Positions 36,132 through 44,309 of a stretch of 64,000 nucleotides of DNA are shown piece after piece. Position numbers and translations under genes: made by a program. Source of the DNA: Planococcus sp. CP5-4_YE (GTDB taxonomy: Bacteria; Bacillota; Bacilli; Bacillales_A; Planococcaceae). The notes beneath the pieces are model-generated. The model made no database searches. It saw only the letters and a list, made by a program, of their open reading frames with translations, and had not been told where the DNA came from. The stretch covers positions 62,001 to 126,000 of the forward strand of contig NZ_JAHPZO010000008.1 of assembly GCF_019042655.1 (NCBI RefSeq), written 5' to 3'. Position 1 is the stretch's first letter. The number at the start of each line of letters is the position of its first letter.

Positions 36132-36154
36132 AAAAGCCGCTCAACAGGCGGCTT
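36129..36154 (-). terminator. Terminator of yuzB (minus strand)
   Basis: AAGCCGC at 36134-36140 pairs with GCGGCTT at 36148-36154. The T run is on the minus strand, so it serves yuzB. On the plus strand the stem lacks a T tail and would be weak for yutF. Confidence 0.75.
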
Positions 36155-36389
36155 AAAACAACGGGTTTTCCTCTATGAATGTATATATTTTCTGGGTTAG
36201 CTCTTCGGGGGTGTCCGCTTCCACAATTTCACCATTCACAAGTGCAAATAAGGATTCAGCACATTGGCTACAATAGCTTAAACAACCATATTCGAGTACA
36301 TCCAGATTCGGGTCCTGTTCTAATTTTGCAAAAGACTCTTCTGAACCATTGGCAAGATTGCTCATGCAAAATTCAATTATCGGATTCAT
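36153..36389 (-). CDS. yuzB: DUF1450 family protein, YuzB
   Basis: 78 residues with cysteines in EFCMSNLANGS and YGCLSYCSQCAESLF, a CxxxCxxC arrangement that could bind metal or a cluster. The family is conserved in Bacillales and uncharacterised. It is divergent from the NADH dehydrogenase-like gene at 36541, as in B. subtilis, where yuzB and yutJ are neighbours. The start is ATG 36389 with AGGTGAGC upstream. Confidence 0.88.
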   Translation of the reverse strand: MNPIIEFCMSNLANGSEESFAKLEQDPNLDVLEYGCLSYCSQCAESLFALVNGEIVEADTPEELTQKIYTFIEENPLF

Positions 36390-36466
36390 TCCAGCTCACC
36401 TCACTACTAGAAAATCCTACCGTGTTTCCGTTCAACCGTCAATTAATTGATTTTGCCGAGAAATGA

Positions 36467-36495
36467 TTGTGAAAGTTATCACAATCAGCTATACT
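36467..36495 (+). promoter_or_regulatory. yutJ promoter with Rex- or FNR-like operator on the -35
   Basis: TTGTGA (36467-36472), 17-base spacer, TATACT (36490-36495). The -35 is the left arm of a palindrome TTGTGAAAGTTATCACAA (36467-36484), extended to GATTGTGA-N6-TCACAATC. This fits the Rex consensus TTGTGAA-N4-TTCACAA with one arm base off, and fits TGTGA-N6-TCACA of CRP/FNR proteins exactly. Confidence 0.75.
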
Positions 36496-36540
36496 CATAT
36501 TTGGAATCAACAGCAGAATGACGGGCTAAAGGAGAATTAT

Positions 36541-37608
36541 ATGAAAAAACTAGTCTTACTAGGTGGCGGCTATGGCAATATGCGGGTCTTGCTTCGGCTC
36601 TTGCCGAATAATTTCCCGCAGGACATGGAAATTATCCTCATCGATCGCACGCCTTTTCACAGCATGAAAACAGAATTTTACGCACTCGCTGCAGGCACAG
36701 AATCTGACCACGAGGTGCGTGTCCCGTTTCCTGAGCACGAACGCTTGAAAATCGTCAATGGCGAAATTCGAGAAATCGGTTTGGAAGAAAAATGCATCTT
36801 TTTGGAAGACGGCCAGCGCATCGCTTATGATGAATTGGTCATCGGGCTCGGGTGCATTGATAAATATCACGGTGTCCCGGGAGCGGATGAGTTCACGTAT
36901 AGCATCCAGACCATCGGCAACTCCCGTAAAACCTATGAAGCCTTGCTTGGATTGAAATCAGGGGCTACTGTTGGGGTGGTCGGAGCAGGGCTTAGCGGCA
37001 TCGAACTTGCCAGTGAACTACGCGAAAGCCGCAAAGATCTGCAAATCAAGCTGTTTGACCGCAGCCCGAGAATTTTGCGCGACTTCCCGGAGCGGCTGAG
37101 TAACTTCGTCAAGAAATGGTTCGATAACAACAACGTCGATGTCGTGTCCAATTCGAATATTACAAAAGTAGAACCGAACTTGCTCCACAACCATGAAGAA
37201 ACGATTCCCGTTGATGCAGTCGTCTGGACGGCGGGCATCCAGCCTGTCAAGCCTGTACGCGACTTGAATTTGGACAGCGACAGCAGCGGTCGTGTCATTA
37301 TCAATCAATACCATCAATTGCCGAACGATGAGAACGTTTATGTCGTCGGCGATTGTGCTGCACTTCCAATGGCGCCTTCTGCACAGCTTGCAGAAGAGCA
37401 AGCCGAACAAATCGTCAAAGTGCTGCGCATGAAATGGAAAGGCGAGGAATTGCCTGAAACGATGCCGGAGATCAAGCTGAAAGGCTTCCTCGGCTCGCTT
37501 GGGAAAAAACAAGGCTTTGCCTACCTCGCAGACCGCACTGTCACTGGGCGCATTGCGCGTTTGATGAAATCGGGCGTCTTGTGGATGTACAAATGGCATA
37601 ATGGGTAA
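36541..37608 (+). CDS. yutJ: Type II NADH dehydrogenase-like FAD protein, YutJ
   Basis: 355 residues of the NDH-2/pyridine-nucleotide oxidoreductase family. The FAD-binding motif LVLLGGGYGNMRVLLRLL is at the N-terminus, the NAD(P)-binding motif VGVVGAGLSGIELASEL is in the middle, and the C-terminal FAD segment is VYVVGDCAALPMAPSAQLAE. In the first Rossmann motif GGGYGN the usual third glycine is Asn. It probably passes electrons from NADH to quinone at the membrane. The start is ATG 36541 after AAAGGAGAATT. The palindrome on its promoter suggests redox control. Confidence 0.88.
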   Translation: MKKLVLLGGGYGNMRVLLRLLPNNFPQDMEIILIDRTPFHSMKTEFYALAAGTESDHEVRVPFPEHERLKIVNGEIREIGLEEKCIFLEDGQRIAYDELVIGLGCIDKYHGVPGADEFTYSIQTIGNSRKTYEALLGLKSGATVGVVGAGLSGIELASELRESRKDLQIKLFDRSPRILRDFPERLSNFVKKWFDNNNVDVVSNSNITKVEPNLLHNHEETIPVDAVVWTAGIQPVKPVRDLNLDSDSSGRVIINQYHQLPNDENVYVVGDCAALPMAPSAQLAEEQAEQIVKVLRMKWKGEELPETMPEIKLKGFLGSLGKKQGFAYLADRTVTGRIARLMKSGVLWMYKWHNG

Positions 37609-37640
37609 AGAAAAAAGCGCTCCCGGAGCGCTTTTTTTAG
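37609..37640. terminator. Bidirectional terminator between yutJ and yuzD
   Basis: AAAAGCGCTC and GAGCGCTTTT pair perfectly across a CCG loop, with A and T runs on either side, so it can serve both convergent genes. Confidence 0.9.
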
Positions 37641-37967
37641 TTATTCAGCAGCGGCAAAGCCATGTTTTTCGAGTTCGCGATAAACAGGTTTCAATTGAAT
37701 ATAGCCTTCACCGACCACTTCACCTTCGATCAGCACAAGTGGATAGAAAAATTCATCTTCCAAGATGCGCTCCGCATATTCTTGCTGCTTGGCATTTTGC
37801 AGCGGTTTCTCAATATCGATATAGCTTATTGAAAATGGCTGGTCTTTGTATTTTCTCGAGATGGCTGCCTCGAGCCATTCGTAGGTATCCTTGGATGAAG
37901 GGGCATTTACACAGCTGGCACAGATCTGGTCGGTTCCATAAACTTCGATGCTCGGTTTTTTTGTCAT
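37641..37967 (-). CDS. yuzD: DUF1462 family protein, YuzD
   Basis: 108 residues, thioredoxin-like fold predicted for the family. A CxxC-like pair is in DQICASCVNAPSSKDT and a proline in FFYPLVLIEGEVVGEG. Conserved in Bacillales next to nifU-like yutI, which suggests a role in redox or Fe-S biology, unproven. The start is ATG 37967 behind GGAGGCC. It is divergent from yutI. Confidence 0.88.
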   Translation of the reverse strand: MTKKPSIEVYGTDQICASCVNAPSSKDTYEWLEAAISRKYKDQPFSISYIDIEKPLQNAKQQEYAERILEDEFFYPLVLIEGEVVGEGYIQLKPVYRELEKHGFAAAE

Positions 37968-38050
37968 GAATATTGGCCTCCTGAAAATTCATTATTGGCT
38001 TTTTATGCTTATTCACATTATAATGATTGTAATGAAAGGAGTCGATAGAA

Positions 38051-38287
38051 ATGACTGAAGCTATGATGGAAGATCAAGTAATGGAAGTCTTAGATAAATT
38101 ACGGCCATTCCTTTTGCGCGACGGGGGAGACTGTGAATTGGTGGATGTAGAGGACGGCATTGTGAAATTGCGCCTACTCGGTGCTTGCGGCAGCTGCCCA
38201 AGTTCGACCATCACATTGAAAGCGGGCATCGAACGCGCGCTTGTCGAGGAAGTTCCTGGCGTCGTTGAAGTAGAACAAGTCTTTTAA
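38051..38287 (+). CDS. yutI: NifU C-terminal-domain Fe-S carrier, YutI
   Basis: 78-residue Nfu-type protein. The single conserved motif is CGSC in [18 protein letters not shown], which binds a labile [4Fe-4S] cluster as a dimer and delivers it to apo-proteins. The N-terminal NifU scaffold domain is absent, as in B. subtilis YutI. The start is ATG 38051 after AAAGGAGTCG. It works downstream of the SUF system encoded at 21065-26241. Confidence 0.93.
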   Translation: MTEAMMEDQVMEVLDKLRPFLLRDGGDCELVDVEDGIVKLRLLGACGSCPSSTITLKAGIERALVEEVPGVVEVEQVF

Positions 38288-38292
38288 TGTCC

Positions 38293-38317
38293 AGGGGCCT
38301 TCTACAGGTCCCTTTTT
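38293..38317 (+). terminator. Terminator after yutI
   Basis: AGGGGCCT at 38293-38300 pairs with AGGTCCCT at 38306-38313 (one G-U), followed by T residues. Confidence 0.75.
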
Positions 38318-38366
38318 ATGTCTGCCCTAAATGGGTAGTAAAGTGGAAAAGAAAGGGTGAACGTAG

Positions 38367-38729
38367 ATGACACAAGTTGTAGAAATTACAGAAGCCGCTT
38401 CTTTCCAAGTGAAAGAAATGATGCGTCATAACGAAGAAGAAGGATCTTTCCTGCGAGTGGCTGTTAAAGGTGGCGGCTGCAGCGGTTTGACGTATGGCAT
38501 GGGTTTCGAACCGGAAGCGGCAGAAACAGATGATCAATACGAACAGCACGGCATCCGCATCTTGATTAATAAAGAAGATGCCCCAATCCTGAAAGGGACC
38601 GTGGTGGACTATAAACAGTCTTTGATGGGCGGCGGATTTACCATCGACAATCCGAACGCTATCGCCTCATGTGGCTGCGGGACGAGTTTCCGCACCGCAA
38701 AAAAAGCAGGGACTCCTGAAAACTGCTGA
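38367..38729 (+). CDS. yutM: A-type Fe-S carrier (IscA/HesB family), YutM
   Basis: 120 residues with the three A-type cysteines: GGGCSGLTYG and ASCGCGTSF near the C-terminus. It should carry or transfer [2Fe-2S]/[4Fe-4S] clusters, as SufA-like proteins do. The SUF operon in this window lacks sufA, so YutM probably fills that role. The start is ATG 38367 with AAAGGGTGAACG upstream. Confidence 0.93.
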   Translation: MTQVVEITEAASFQVKEMMRHNEEEGSFLRVAVKGGGCSGLTYGMGFEPEAAETDDQYEQHGIRILINKEDAPILKGTVVDYKQSLMGGGFTIDNPNAIASCGCGTSFRTAKKAGTPENC

Positions 38730-38735
38730 TGTAAC

Positions 38736-38767
38736 AACCCGCTTTGTGACAAAAGCGGGTTTTTTTA
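38736..38767 (+). terminator. Terminator after yutM
   Basis: AACCCGCTTT at 38736-38745 pairs with AAAGCGGGTT at 38752-38761, followed by T residues. Confidence 0.92.
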
Positions 38768-38911
38768 ATTTTCGTTTTGGCTGCGCATCCCGTGTAAGGG
38801 CATTCAACTGTTGAAAAGCATTTGCAAAAGGGCTAATATAGAGGATAGGTGTTTACTGGAATCTGTTTATTTATTTCCGGTACATAAAATGACTTGAAGG
38901 TGGTTGCGATT

Positions 38912-40129
38912 GTGTTGAAAAGACCGTCAATATTAGTATTAGGTGCAGGCTATGGTGGACTGACTACTGTAGTGAACCTGCAAAAAGAATTTGGGACAGA
39001 CGCTGCGGACATTACGCTTATCAACAAAAACGAATATCATTATGAAAGCACATGGCTTCACGAAGCGGCAGCAGGAACTTTGCTTCCGGAACAAGTGCGC
39101 TATGATATCGCAGACGTCATCGATACGGGCAAAGTGAACTTTGTTCAAGCCACTGTCGAAGGCATCGACGTAGACAGCAAGAAAGTTTCGACTGACAATG
39201 GGGAATTCACATATGACTTCCTTGTCATCGGGCTTGGCTTTGAAGGGGAAACTTTTGGAATCGAAGGACTCGACACATATGCATTGTCGATTGCCAATGT
39301 AAAAGCTGCGCGTTACATCCGCGAGCATATCGAATTCCAATTTGCGACTTGGTCTACTGAAGAAGTGAAGAACGACAGCCGCTTGACAATTGTTGTCGGT
39401 GGAGCCGGCTTCACTGGAATCGAATTCCTTGGGGAACTTGCAAACCGTGTGCCGGAACTTTGCAAAGAGTATGATGTGCCGCGTGAAAAAGTACGTGTCA
39501 TCTGTGTAGAAGCTGCACCGATGGTCTTGCCAGGATTCGATCCGGAATTGGTAGACTATGCAGTCGGCCATCTTCAAGCGAAAGGCATTGAGTTTTCTAT
39601 CGGAACGCCGGTCGTCGAAGCGACTCCTGAAGGCGTGAAGATCAAGAAAAACGATGATGAGTTTGAATTCATCTATGCCGGAACTGTCGTTTGGGCAGCA
39701 GGCGTCCGCGGCAACCGCTTAATTGAAGAAACATCCATCGAAAGCATGCGCGCGCGCATTAAAGTTGAAAAAGACATGCGTGCACCAGGCTATTCTGATG
39801 TATTCATCGTTGGTGACTGCGCATTGATGATCAATGAAGAAACAAATCGCCCGTACCCGCCAACTGCACAAATTGCGATGCAGCAAGGCGAGCGCATTGC
39901 GAAAAACATCAAAGCACTTGCAGGCGACGGGACGACAGAAGAGTTTGTTCCTGATTTGAAAGGAACTGTCTGCTCACTTGGCGAAGAAGATGCGATTGGC
40001 GTTGTCTTCGGCAAGAAAGTGACTGGCAAGCGCGCGTCGTTCATGAAGAAAATGATCGATAACCGAGCATTGTACATGATCGGTGGACCTGGATTGGTCT
40101 TGAAAAAAGGTAAATTCAAGGTACTATAA
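38912..40129 (+). CDS. yumB: Type II NADH dehydrogenase, YumB
   Basis: 405-residue NDH-2, an FAD enzyme that oxidises NADH and reduces menaquinone without pumping protons. FAD motif: [22 protein letters not shown] motif: [18 protein letters not shown]; late FAD motif: [15 protein letters not shown]. The C-terminus is basic ([20 protein letters not shown]), consistent with membrane attachment. I chose GTG 38912 because GAAGGTGG lies eight bases upstream; an in-frame TTG at 38894 precedes that site. It is monocistronic. Confidence 0.92.
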   Translation: MLKRPSILVLGAGYGGLTTVVNLQKEFGTDAADITLINKNEYHYESTWLHEAAAGTLLPEQVRYDIADVIDTGKVNFVQATVEGIDVDSKKVSTDNGEFTYDFLVIGLGFEGETFGIEGLDTYALSIANVKAARYIREHIEFQFATWSTEEVKNDSRLTIVVGGAGFTGIEFLGELANRVPELCKEYDVPREKVRVICVEAAPMVLPGFDPELVDYAVGHLQAKGIEFSIGTPVVEATPEGVKIKKNDDEFEFIYAGTVVWAAGVRGNRLIEETSIESMRARIKVEKDMRAPGYSDVFIVGDCALMINEETNRPYPPTAQIAMQQGERIAKNIKALAGDGTTEEFVPDLKGTVCSLGEEDAIGVVFGKKVTGKRASFMKKMIDNRALYMIGGPGLVLKKGKFKVL

Positions 40130-40134
40130 AAATG

Positions 40135-40163
40135 AAAGCCTCCCAGTGCGGGGGGCTTTTTTT
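40135..40163 (+). terminator. Terminator after yumB
   Basis: AAAGCCTCCC at 40135-40144 pairs with GGGGGGCTTT at 40150-40159 (one G-U), followed by T residues. Confidence 0.88.
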
Positions 40164-40194
40164 CACATGATAGTAAGGAAAGGAGTGGAAAACC

Positions 40195-40698
40195 ATGTCG
40201 AGAAGCAAAAGGGGCGATGTCTGGCTCGGCGCTGCCGGGCTGGTCGTAAACCAGCAGAACGAATGGCTCGTCGTCAAGAAGCGCTACGGCGGGCTGCACG
40301 GCAAATGGTCTTTGCCAGCAGGATTTGTTGAAAAGGATGAAACAGTCGATCAAGCGGCCTTAAGGGAAGTCAAAGAAGAGACCGGAATCGATTGTGCGGT
40401 GCTTGGCATGATCGGTTTTCGCTCGGGAGTGATCAAGGAGAGAATCAGCGACAATATGGCGGTATTCCTGCTGCGCCCGCTCGAAGACGAACAACCCGTC
40501 CTAGCACAGCAAGAAGAGCTTTATGAAGCTGCATGGCGCACTCCACAAGACTTATCGGAAGATCAAGATGCCTCGGTCATGCTCCATGAAATGGCTTCAT
40601 ACATAGTAGAGGAAGGGTTCGAACCAATCGAAGATGTTGATCCCGGTCATATTTTTGGCTACACCGACTATAAATTATTTTTCAGGCATAAATACTAA
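40195..40698 (+). CDS. Nudix hydrolase
   Basis: 167-residue Nudix pyrophosphohydrolase. The Nudix box runs GFVEKDETVDQAALREVKEE followed by TGI, with the REVKEE catalytic segment intact. The N-terminal beta strand WLGAAGLVVNQQNEWLVVKK is typical. Substrates in the family are nucleoside diphosphates linked to another group; the exact one is unknown. The start is ATG 40195 behind AAAGGAGTGG. The 66 bases from the yumB stop contain the yumB terminator, so it likely has its own promoter. Confidence 0.9.
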   Translation: MSRSKRGDVWLGAAGLVVNQQNEWLVVKKRYGGLHGKWSLPAGFVEKDETVDQAALREVKEETGIDCAVLGMIGFRSGVIKERISDNMAVFLLRPLEDEQPVLAQQEELYEAAWRTPQDLSEDQDASVMLHEMASYIVEEGFEPIEDVDPGHIFGYTDYKLFFRHKY

Positions 40699-40764
40699 AT
40701 GCTAATTAACAGACAATTTAGAAAAAAGTAGAATAGCAAAGAATAAAAGAGAATAATGGAGATA

Positions 40765-40799
40765 AAGGTGTTTGTATCCGTTTACAAACATCTTTTTTT
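40765..40799 (+). terminator. Terminator after the Nudix gene
   Basis: GGTGTTTGTA pairs with TACAAACATC (one G-U) across TCCGTT, followed by a seven-T run. Confidence 0.85.
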
Positions 40800-40873
40800 A
40801 TTTGCAGCTATTTGCGATACGTGATATATTACCAATTATCAGAATATTAAAAACAACAGAGGAGGTGTTTCGA

Positions 40874-41002
40874 ATGACAGTCTTCAAGAAAAGAGCAACT
40901 GGCAACCATTGCCCATACTGCGCGGGCCAAGGATATTTCCAATTACGGTTAGGTGGCTCCGAAACGTGCTCCTGCTGTTCAGGATCCGGAAAAAACAAAT
41001 AA
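40874..41002 (+). CDS. yuiA: YuiA-family small zinc-ribbon-like protein
   Basis: 42 residues with two CxxC-G-G units: NHCPYCAGQGYFQLRLGGSE and TCSCCSGSGKNK. This is the DnaJ-like CxxCxGxG pattern, so it may bind Zn. Ribosome site GAGGAGGTG precedes ATG 40874. An in-frame extension to 40772 is noise covering the Nudix terminator. B. subtilis yuiA lies next to yumB and yuiB as here. Function unknown. Confidence 0.88.
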   Translation: MTVFKKRATGNHCPYCAGQGYFQLRLGGSETCSCCSGSGKNK

Positions 41003-41016
41003 ACTGTGAACACACA

Positions 41017-41046
41017 AAAGAGCAGCTATCGCAGCTGCTCTTTTTT
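41017..41046 (+). terminator. Terminator after yuiA
   Basis: AAAAGAGCAGCT at 41017-41028 pairs perfectly with AGCTGCTCTTTT at 41033-41044, then T residues. Confidence 0.92.
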
Positions 41047-41152
41047 ATATCGGGATCCCTTCTGTGACAAAGTCATGAATACTGTTCCTCCACATTGAAA
41101 GGGCCTTGTGTTTCGGGTAAACTGAGGAAAGGAATAACGGAGGTTAGAGTCC

Positions 41153-41482
41153 ATGAACAGTTCATTTACCATTGTCCAATTGATCATTTCCATGTTGCTT
41201 TTTTATGTGATGTTTTTCGGTATCGGCTTTCTATTGAACATGCTGTTGCGCATGACGTGGCTGATGGCAATTGTCTACCCGGTTGTCATTTTGCTGGTTA
41301 TTGACGATGTCGGCGTGTTTGATTATTTTACAGCCCCAGGTGAATCCTTTGCCATGCTCGGAGACACGATCCGTTCGTTGACGGGGAGCGATATTGCCGT
41401 TCTGACGGCTGGTTTCCTCGGGGCAGTCACTTCTGGATTTGTCATGAAAATATTGCGCAAGATGGGGTATCAAATGTTTTGA
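41153..41482 (+). CDS. yuiB: YuiB-family membrane protein
   Basis: 109 residues with three hydrophobic segments (about 6-30, 33-50 and 82-100) and a conserved-looking LLVIDDVGVFDYF loop. Uncharacterised Bacillales family. The start is ATG 41153 after ACGGAGGTTAG. It lies between yuiA and convergent yuiD, matching B. subtilis order apart from the missing yuiC. Confidence 0.86.
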   Translation: MNSSFTIVQLIISMLLFYVMFFGIGFLLNMLLRMTWLMAIVYPVVILLVIDDVGVFDYFTAPGESFAMLGDTIRSLTGSDIAVLTAGFLGAVTSGFVMKILRKMGYQMF

Positions 41483-41494
41483 TTCCGATTATCG

Positions 41495-41532
41495 AAAAAG
41501 CCGGACCGCAAATTGCGGACCGGCTTTTTTTC
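41495..41532. terminator. Bidirectional terminator between yuiB and yuiD
   Basis: AAAAAGCCGG and CCGGCTTTTT pair, with an inner CCGCA/TGCGG stem and one mismatched pair between. A and T runs flank both sides. Confidence 0.88.
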
Positions 41533-42005
41533 TAGAGCATGCTGTAGAAGACGACAGACAGCGCGATTCCTGTCAGCGCCCCCATGAACACTTCGCTCGG
41601 TTTGTGGCCAAGCAATGTTTTGAGCTCCTCGATTTTCTCTTCTTCTTTCTTCGATGGCCATTTACGGGTTTCTTCCATAAAATTATTCAAATCCTGGCGT
41701 AAGCGGTTGATCGTCAATGCTTGTTGCCCAGCCTGAAAACGTACCCCTGTTGCGTCGTACATGGTAATCACCGCAAACAAGGCGGATACCGCGAAGACCG
41801 TAGATGAAATGCCTGCCTCATAGGCTACTGCGGTTGTTAATGAAGTCACCGCAGCGGAATGAGAACTCGGCATTCCGCCGGTCGATGTGAAAAGTCCCCA
41901 ATTCAACTCTCGAGTGACTGCAAATTGAATGGGAATTTTAACGAATTGGGCGAAAAAAATTGCAAACAGCGCAATCATTAATGGCGTATTGGATAACAGT
42001 TCCAT
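41532..42005 (-). CDS. yuiD: DUF212/PAP2-related membrane protein, YuiD
   Basis: 157 residues, divergent PAP2 (acid phosphatase/vanadium haloperoxidase-related) family. The phosphatase-like motif GGMPSSHSAAVTSLTTAVAY and a later YDATGVRFQAGQQA are visible, with about four membrane segments. A phospholipid or isoprenyl-phosphate phosphatase role is possible but not shown. The start is ATG 42005. It is divergent from pepA. Confidence 0.88.
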   Translation of the reverse strand: MELLSNTPLMIALFAIFFAQFVKIPIQFAVTRELNWGLFTSTGGMPSSHSAAVTSLTTAVAYEAGISSTVFAVSALFAVITMYDATGVRFQAGQQALTINRLRQDLNNFMEETRKWPSKKEEEKIEELKTLLGHKPSEVFMGALTGIALSVVFYSML

Positions 42006-42140
42006 TTGGCAAGCAGCCCCTTCTACTTAAAATTCCGTACAGAAAGTATAACATACGCCTGGGGCGGCACGCGCTCAGTCAAGCTATTCCGGAAGCCGAA
42101 GGAATGTTACACTGGAGATGCAGTTAAAAGGAGGATACTT

Positions 42141-43634
42141 ATGGAAATCAATGTATTAAAACCAGAACAACAAAATGAAGCAGAAATTCTAATCGTCGGC
42201 TTGAGCCGCCATCCCGAAAACGCGGATGGCTGGAAAGGCTTGGAGCAGCGCTTTGACGGTCGCCTTGCCGACTGGATTAAAGGTGGGTTATCCTTCGATT
42301 CAAGCTCGCTGAGCATTTATCCTACTTTGCAAGGCGATATCCCGCGTGTGTTATTTGTTGGGATCGGTGACCGTAAAAAACTGACGGAAGATGATTTGCG
42401 CCGTTCATTCGGCATCGCTGGAAAGCAATTGGTCAAAGAAAAAATTCGCCATGCTGCCATTTACACAGCATCTTTCGAAAATGGAGAAGTGAACAGCGAA
42501 CAAGTTGCGCACGTAGCTGCTGAAGGCATTCAAATGGGCGCTTACCGCTTTGCCGATTATAAAACCAACTCCAATGAAGTGGATCATCCGCTCGAATCAC
42601 TGAGTTTTTTGACGGAACAGCCGGCCGATGCCATCCGCCAGGCGGCTTTCGTTGGCACAGTCCATGCCGAGGCAGTCAATGAAGCAAGAACGCTCGTCAA
42701 TATGCCGGCAAATATCTTAACGCCAACAGCAATGGCTGAATATGCACAAGAGCTTAGCGAAACTTACGGATTTGAAACGGATATCCTTGGACGCAATGAA
42801 ATCGAAGAGCTCGGCATGGGTGCATTGCTTGCAGTCAACCAAGGTTCTGTCGAAGAACCGCGTCTGATCGTGATGAAATACAAAGCGACAGACAGTTTTG
42901 AAGCACCGCTTGCACTTGTCGGTAAAGGCATCACCTTTGACACGGGTGGTTATTCGCTCAAGCCGAAAGATGGCATTGTTGGCATGAAAGGGGATATGGG
43001 CGGAGCAGCGGCTGTACTCGGCGCAATGCGTGTCATTGGGGAGCTAAAGCCGGATAAGGACGTAGTAGCTGTCATTGCATCCACTGATAATATGGTGTCA
43101 GGCAATGCCTTCAAGCCGGACGATGTCATCACCTCAATGAGCGGCAAGACCATTGAAATCCTCAATACAGATGCAGAAGGGCGTTTGGTATTGGCGGATG
43201 CTGTCACGTACGCCAAGCAGCTCGGCGCAAGCCAAGTGGTCGACGTAGCGACATTAACGGGCGGCGTCATCGTCGCACTCGGCAAAGACAAAACCGGTGC
43301 GTTGACGAACGATGACTCGTTTTATAGCAAGTTGGTAGACGTCTCGAAGAAAACGGGTGAGTTTGTCTGGCAATTGCCGCTTACCGAAAACGACAAAAAA
43401 CGCCTGCGCAAAAGCGATGTCGCTGATTTGAACAATTCGCCCGGGCGCGACGGCCATATGATTTTCGGTGGCGGCTTTGTCGGCGAATTCGTCGGCGACA
43501 CCCCATGGATCCACCTCGATATCGCCGGAACTTCACACGCCGATGCAGCGCATGATTTGGGCCCACAGGGAGGCACTGGCGCCATGGTGCGCACACTTGC
43601 GTCATTTGTGGAAAAGCTTGGTAACAATGAATAA
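42141..43634 (+). CDS. pepA: Leucyl aminopeptidase, PepA/YuiE (M17)
   Basis: 497-residue cytosolic metallo-aminopeptidase releasing N-terminal residues, usually as a hexamer with two metals per site. Metal/catalytic segments are VGKGITFDTGGYSLKPKDGI and the family signature NTDAEGRLVLADAV. ATG 42141 follows AAAAGGAGGATAC. The upstream in-frame extension crosses the yuiD promoter region and is rejected. It shares a bidirectional terminator with the mrp operon. Confidence 0.94.
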   Translation: MEINVLKPEQQNEAEILIVGLSRHPENADGWKGLEQRFDGRLADWIKGGLSFDSSSLSIYPTLQGDIPRVLFVGIGDRKKLTEDDLRRSFGIAGKQLVKEKIRHAAIYTASFENGEVNSEQVAHVAAEGIQMGAYRFADYKTNSNEVDHPLESLSFLTEQPADAIRQAAFVGTVHAEAVNEARTLVNMPANILTPTAMAEYAQELSETYGFETDILGRNEIEELGMGALLAVNQGSVEEPRLIVMKYKATDSFEAPLALVGKGITFDTGGYSLKPKDGIVGMKGDMGGAAAVLGAMRVIGELKPDKDVVAVIASTDNMVSGNAFKPDDVITSMSGKTIEILNTDAEGRLVLADAVTYAKQLGASQVVDVATLTGGVIVALGKDKTGALTNDDSFYSKLVDVSKKTGEFVWQLPLTENDKKRLRKSDVADLNNSPGRDGHMIFGGGFVGEFVGDTPWIHLDIAGTSHADAAHDLGPQGGTGAMVRTLASFVEKLGNNE

Positions 43635-43668
43635 AAAAAACTGCAGCCAAATCGGCTGCAGTTTTTTT
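43633..43668. terminator. Bidirectional terminator between pepA and mrpG
   Basis: AAAACTGCAGCC and GGCTGCAGTTTT pair perfectly with A and T runs outside, serving both convergent transcripts. Confidence 0.93.
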
Positions 43669-44080
43669 ATTCATTTTCAAGTTCTTCTTGCTGGTTATTT
43701 TTGCGTTTTTCAATCGCTGGACCCATGTCGTCGCGCACTGTTTCTTCCGCGACTTTAATGCCTGTCATATAAGCGGCACGGCCGATCAAATGGCCAGCGA
43801 CGGGTTGCGTGATGAACAGGAAGGCGATGGCAATAACCATCTGCGTGTTGAAGATGCCTTCATTAAACCAAAAATGGACGAAGGTACCGAGCAGAATCGA
43901 TAACACACCGAGTGTCGAACTCTTAGAGGCTGCGTGTGTCCGTGTGTAGACGTCCGGTAGCCTGATGAGCCCGAGGGCAGTGACGGCACTGAAGAGGACG
44001 CCAGTGCTGATTAAAAGGATGATTAGGATATCAACGAGGATCTCGATTGAAAATCTCCCCTCTCTCCAGGAATTTCGCAA
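43667..44080 (-). CDS. mrpG: Na+/H+ antiporter subunit MrpG
   Basis: Last subunit of the seven-part Mrp complex, with three membrane segments (ILVDILIILLISTGVLFSAV; LGVLSILLGTFVHFW; VIAIAFLFITQPVAGH) and the family motif RLPDVYTRTHAASKSSTLG. The start is uncertain. The TTG at 44080 lacks a ribosome site and overlaps mrpF by 50 bases. The strong site GAGAGGGGAGA is followed in this frame by ATC at 44047 or 44041, which would be non-standard starts and give about 125-127 residues, closer to the usual length. Confidence 0.88.
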   Translation of the reverse strand: MRNSWREGRFSIEILVDILIILLISTGVLFSAVTALGLIRLPDVYTRTHAASKSSTLGVLSILLGTFVHFWFNEGIFNTQMVIAIAFLFITQPVAGHLIGRAAYMTGIKVAEETVRDDMGPAIEKRKNNQQEELENE

Positions 44081-44309
44081 AGGCGGCCGTTCCGATAAAG
44101 GACAGGATGCTCATCAATAGTATGACCTCCAGGAAAAATTCCGTCTCAATGATGAGTGACAACAAAGCAACGATCGACACCAGTGTCACGCCGATCGCAT
44201 CAAGTGCGACTACGCGGTCTGCGACTGTAGGGCCTTTGACGAGGCGGAACAACAGGCCAGCAAAGGAAATGCTGACAATGAACAGGGCAACCCAGTAAAA
44301 CATCATCAT
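44031..44309 (-). CDS. mrpF: Na+/H+ antiporter subunit MrpF
   Basis: 92 residues with three membrane helices and the family segment VKGPTVADRVVALDAIGV. The small subunit is needed for complex assembly. The start is ATG 44309, overlapping the end of mrpE by 4 bases. A second and third ATG follow directly (MMMFYW), so the exact start could be 3 or 6 bases later. Confidence 0.93.
   Translation of the reverse strand: MMMFYWVALFIVSISFAGLLFRLVKGPTVADRVVALDAIGVTLVSIVALLSLIIETEFFLEVILLMSILSFIGTAAFAKFLERGEIFNRDPR

Noticed and set aside
40772-40873. N-terminal extension of yuiA giving a 76-residue membrane-like protein
   Set aside because: The extension is the Nudix terminator and leader; the strong ribosome site is directly before ATG 40874.
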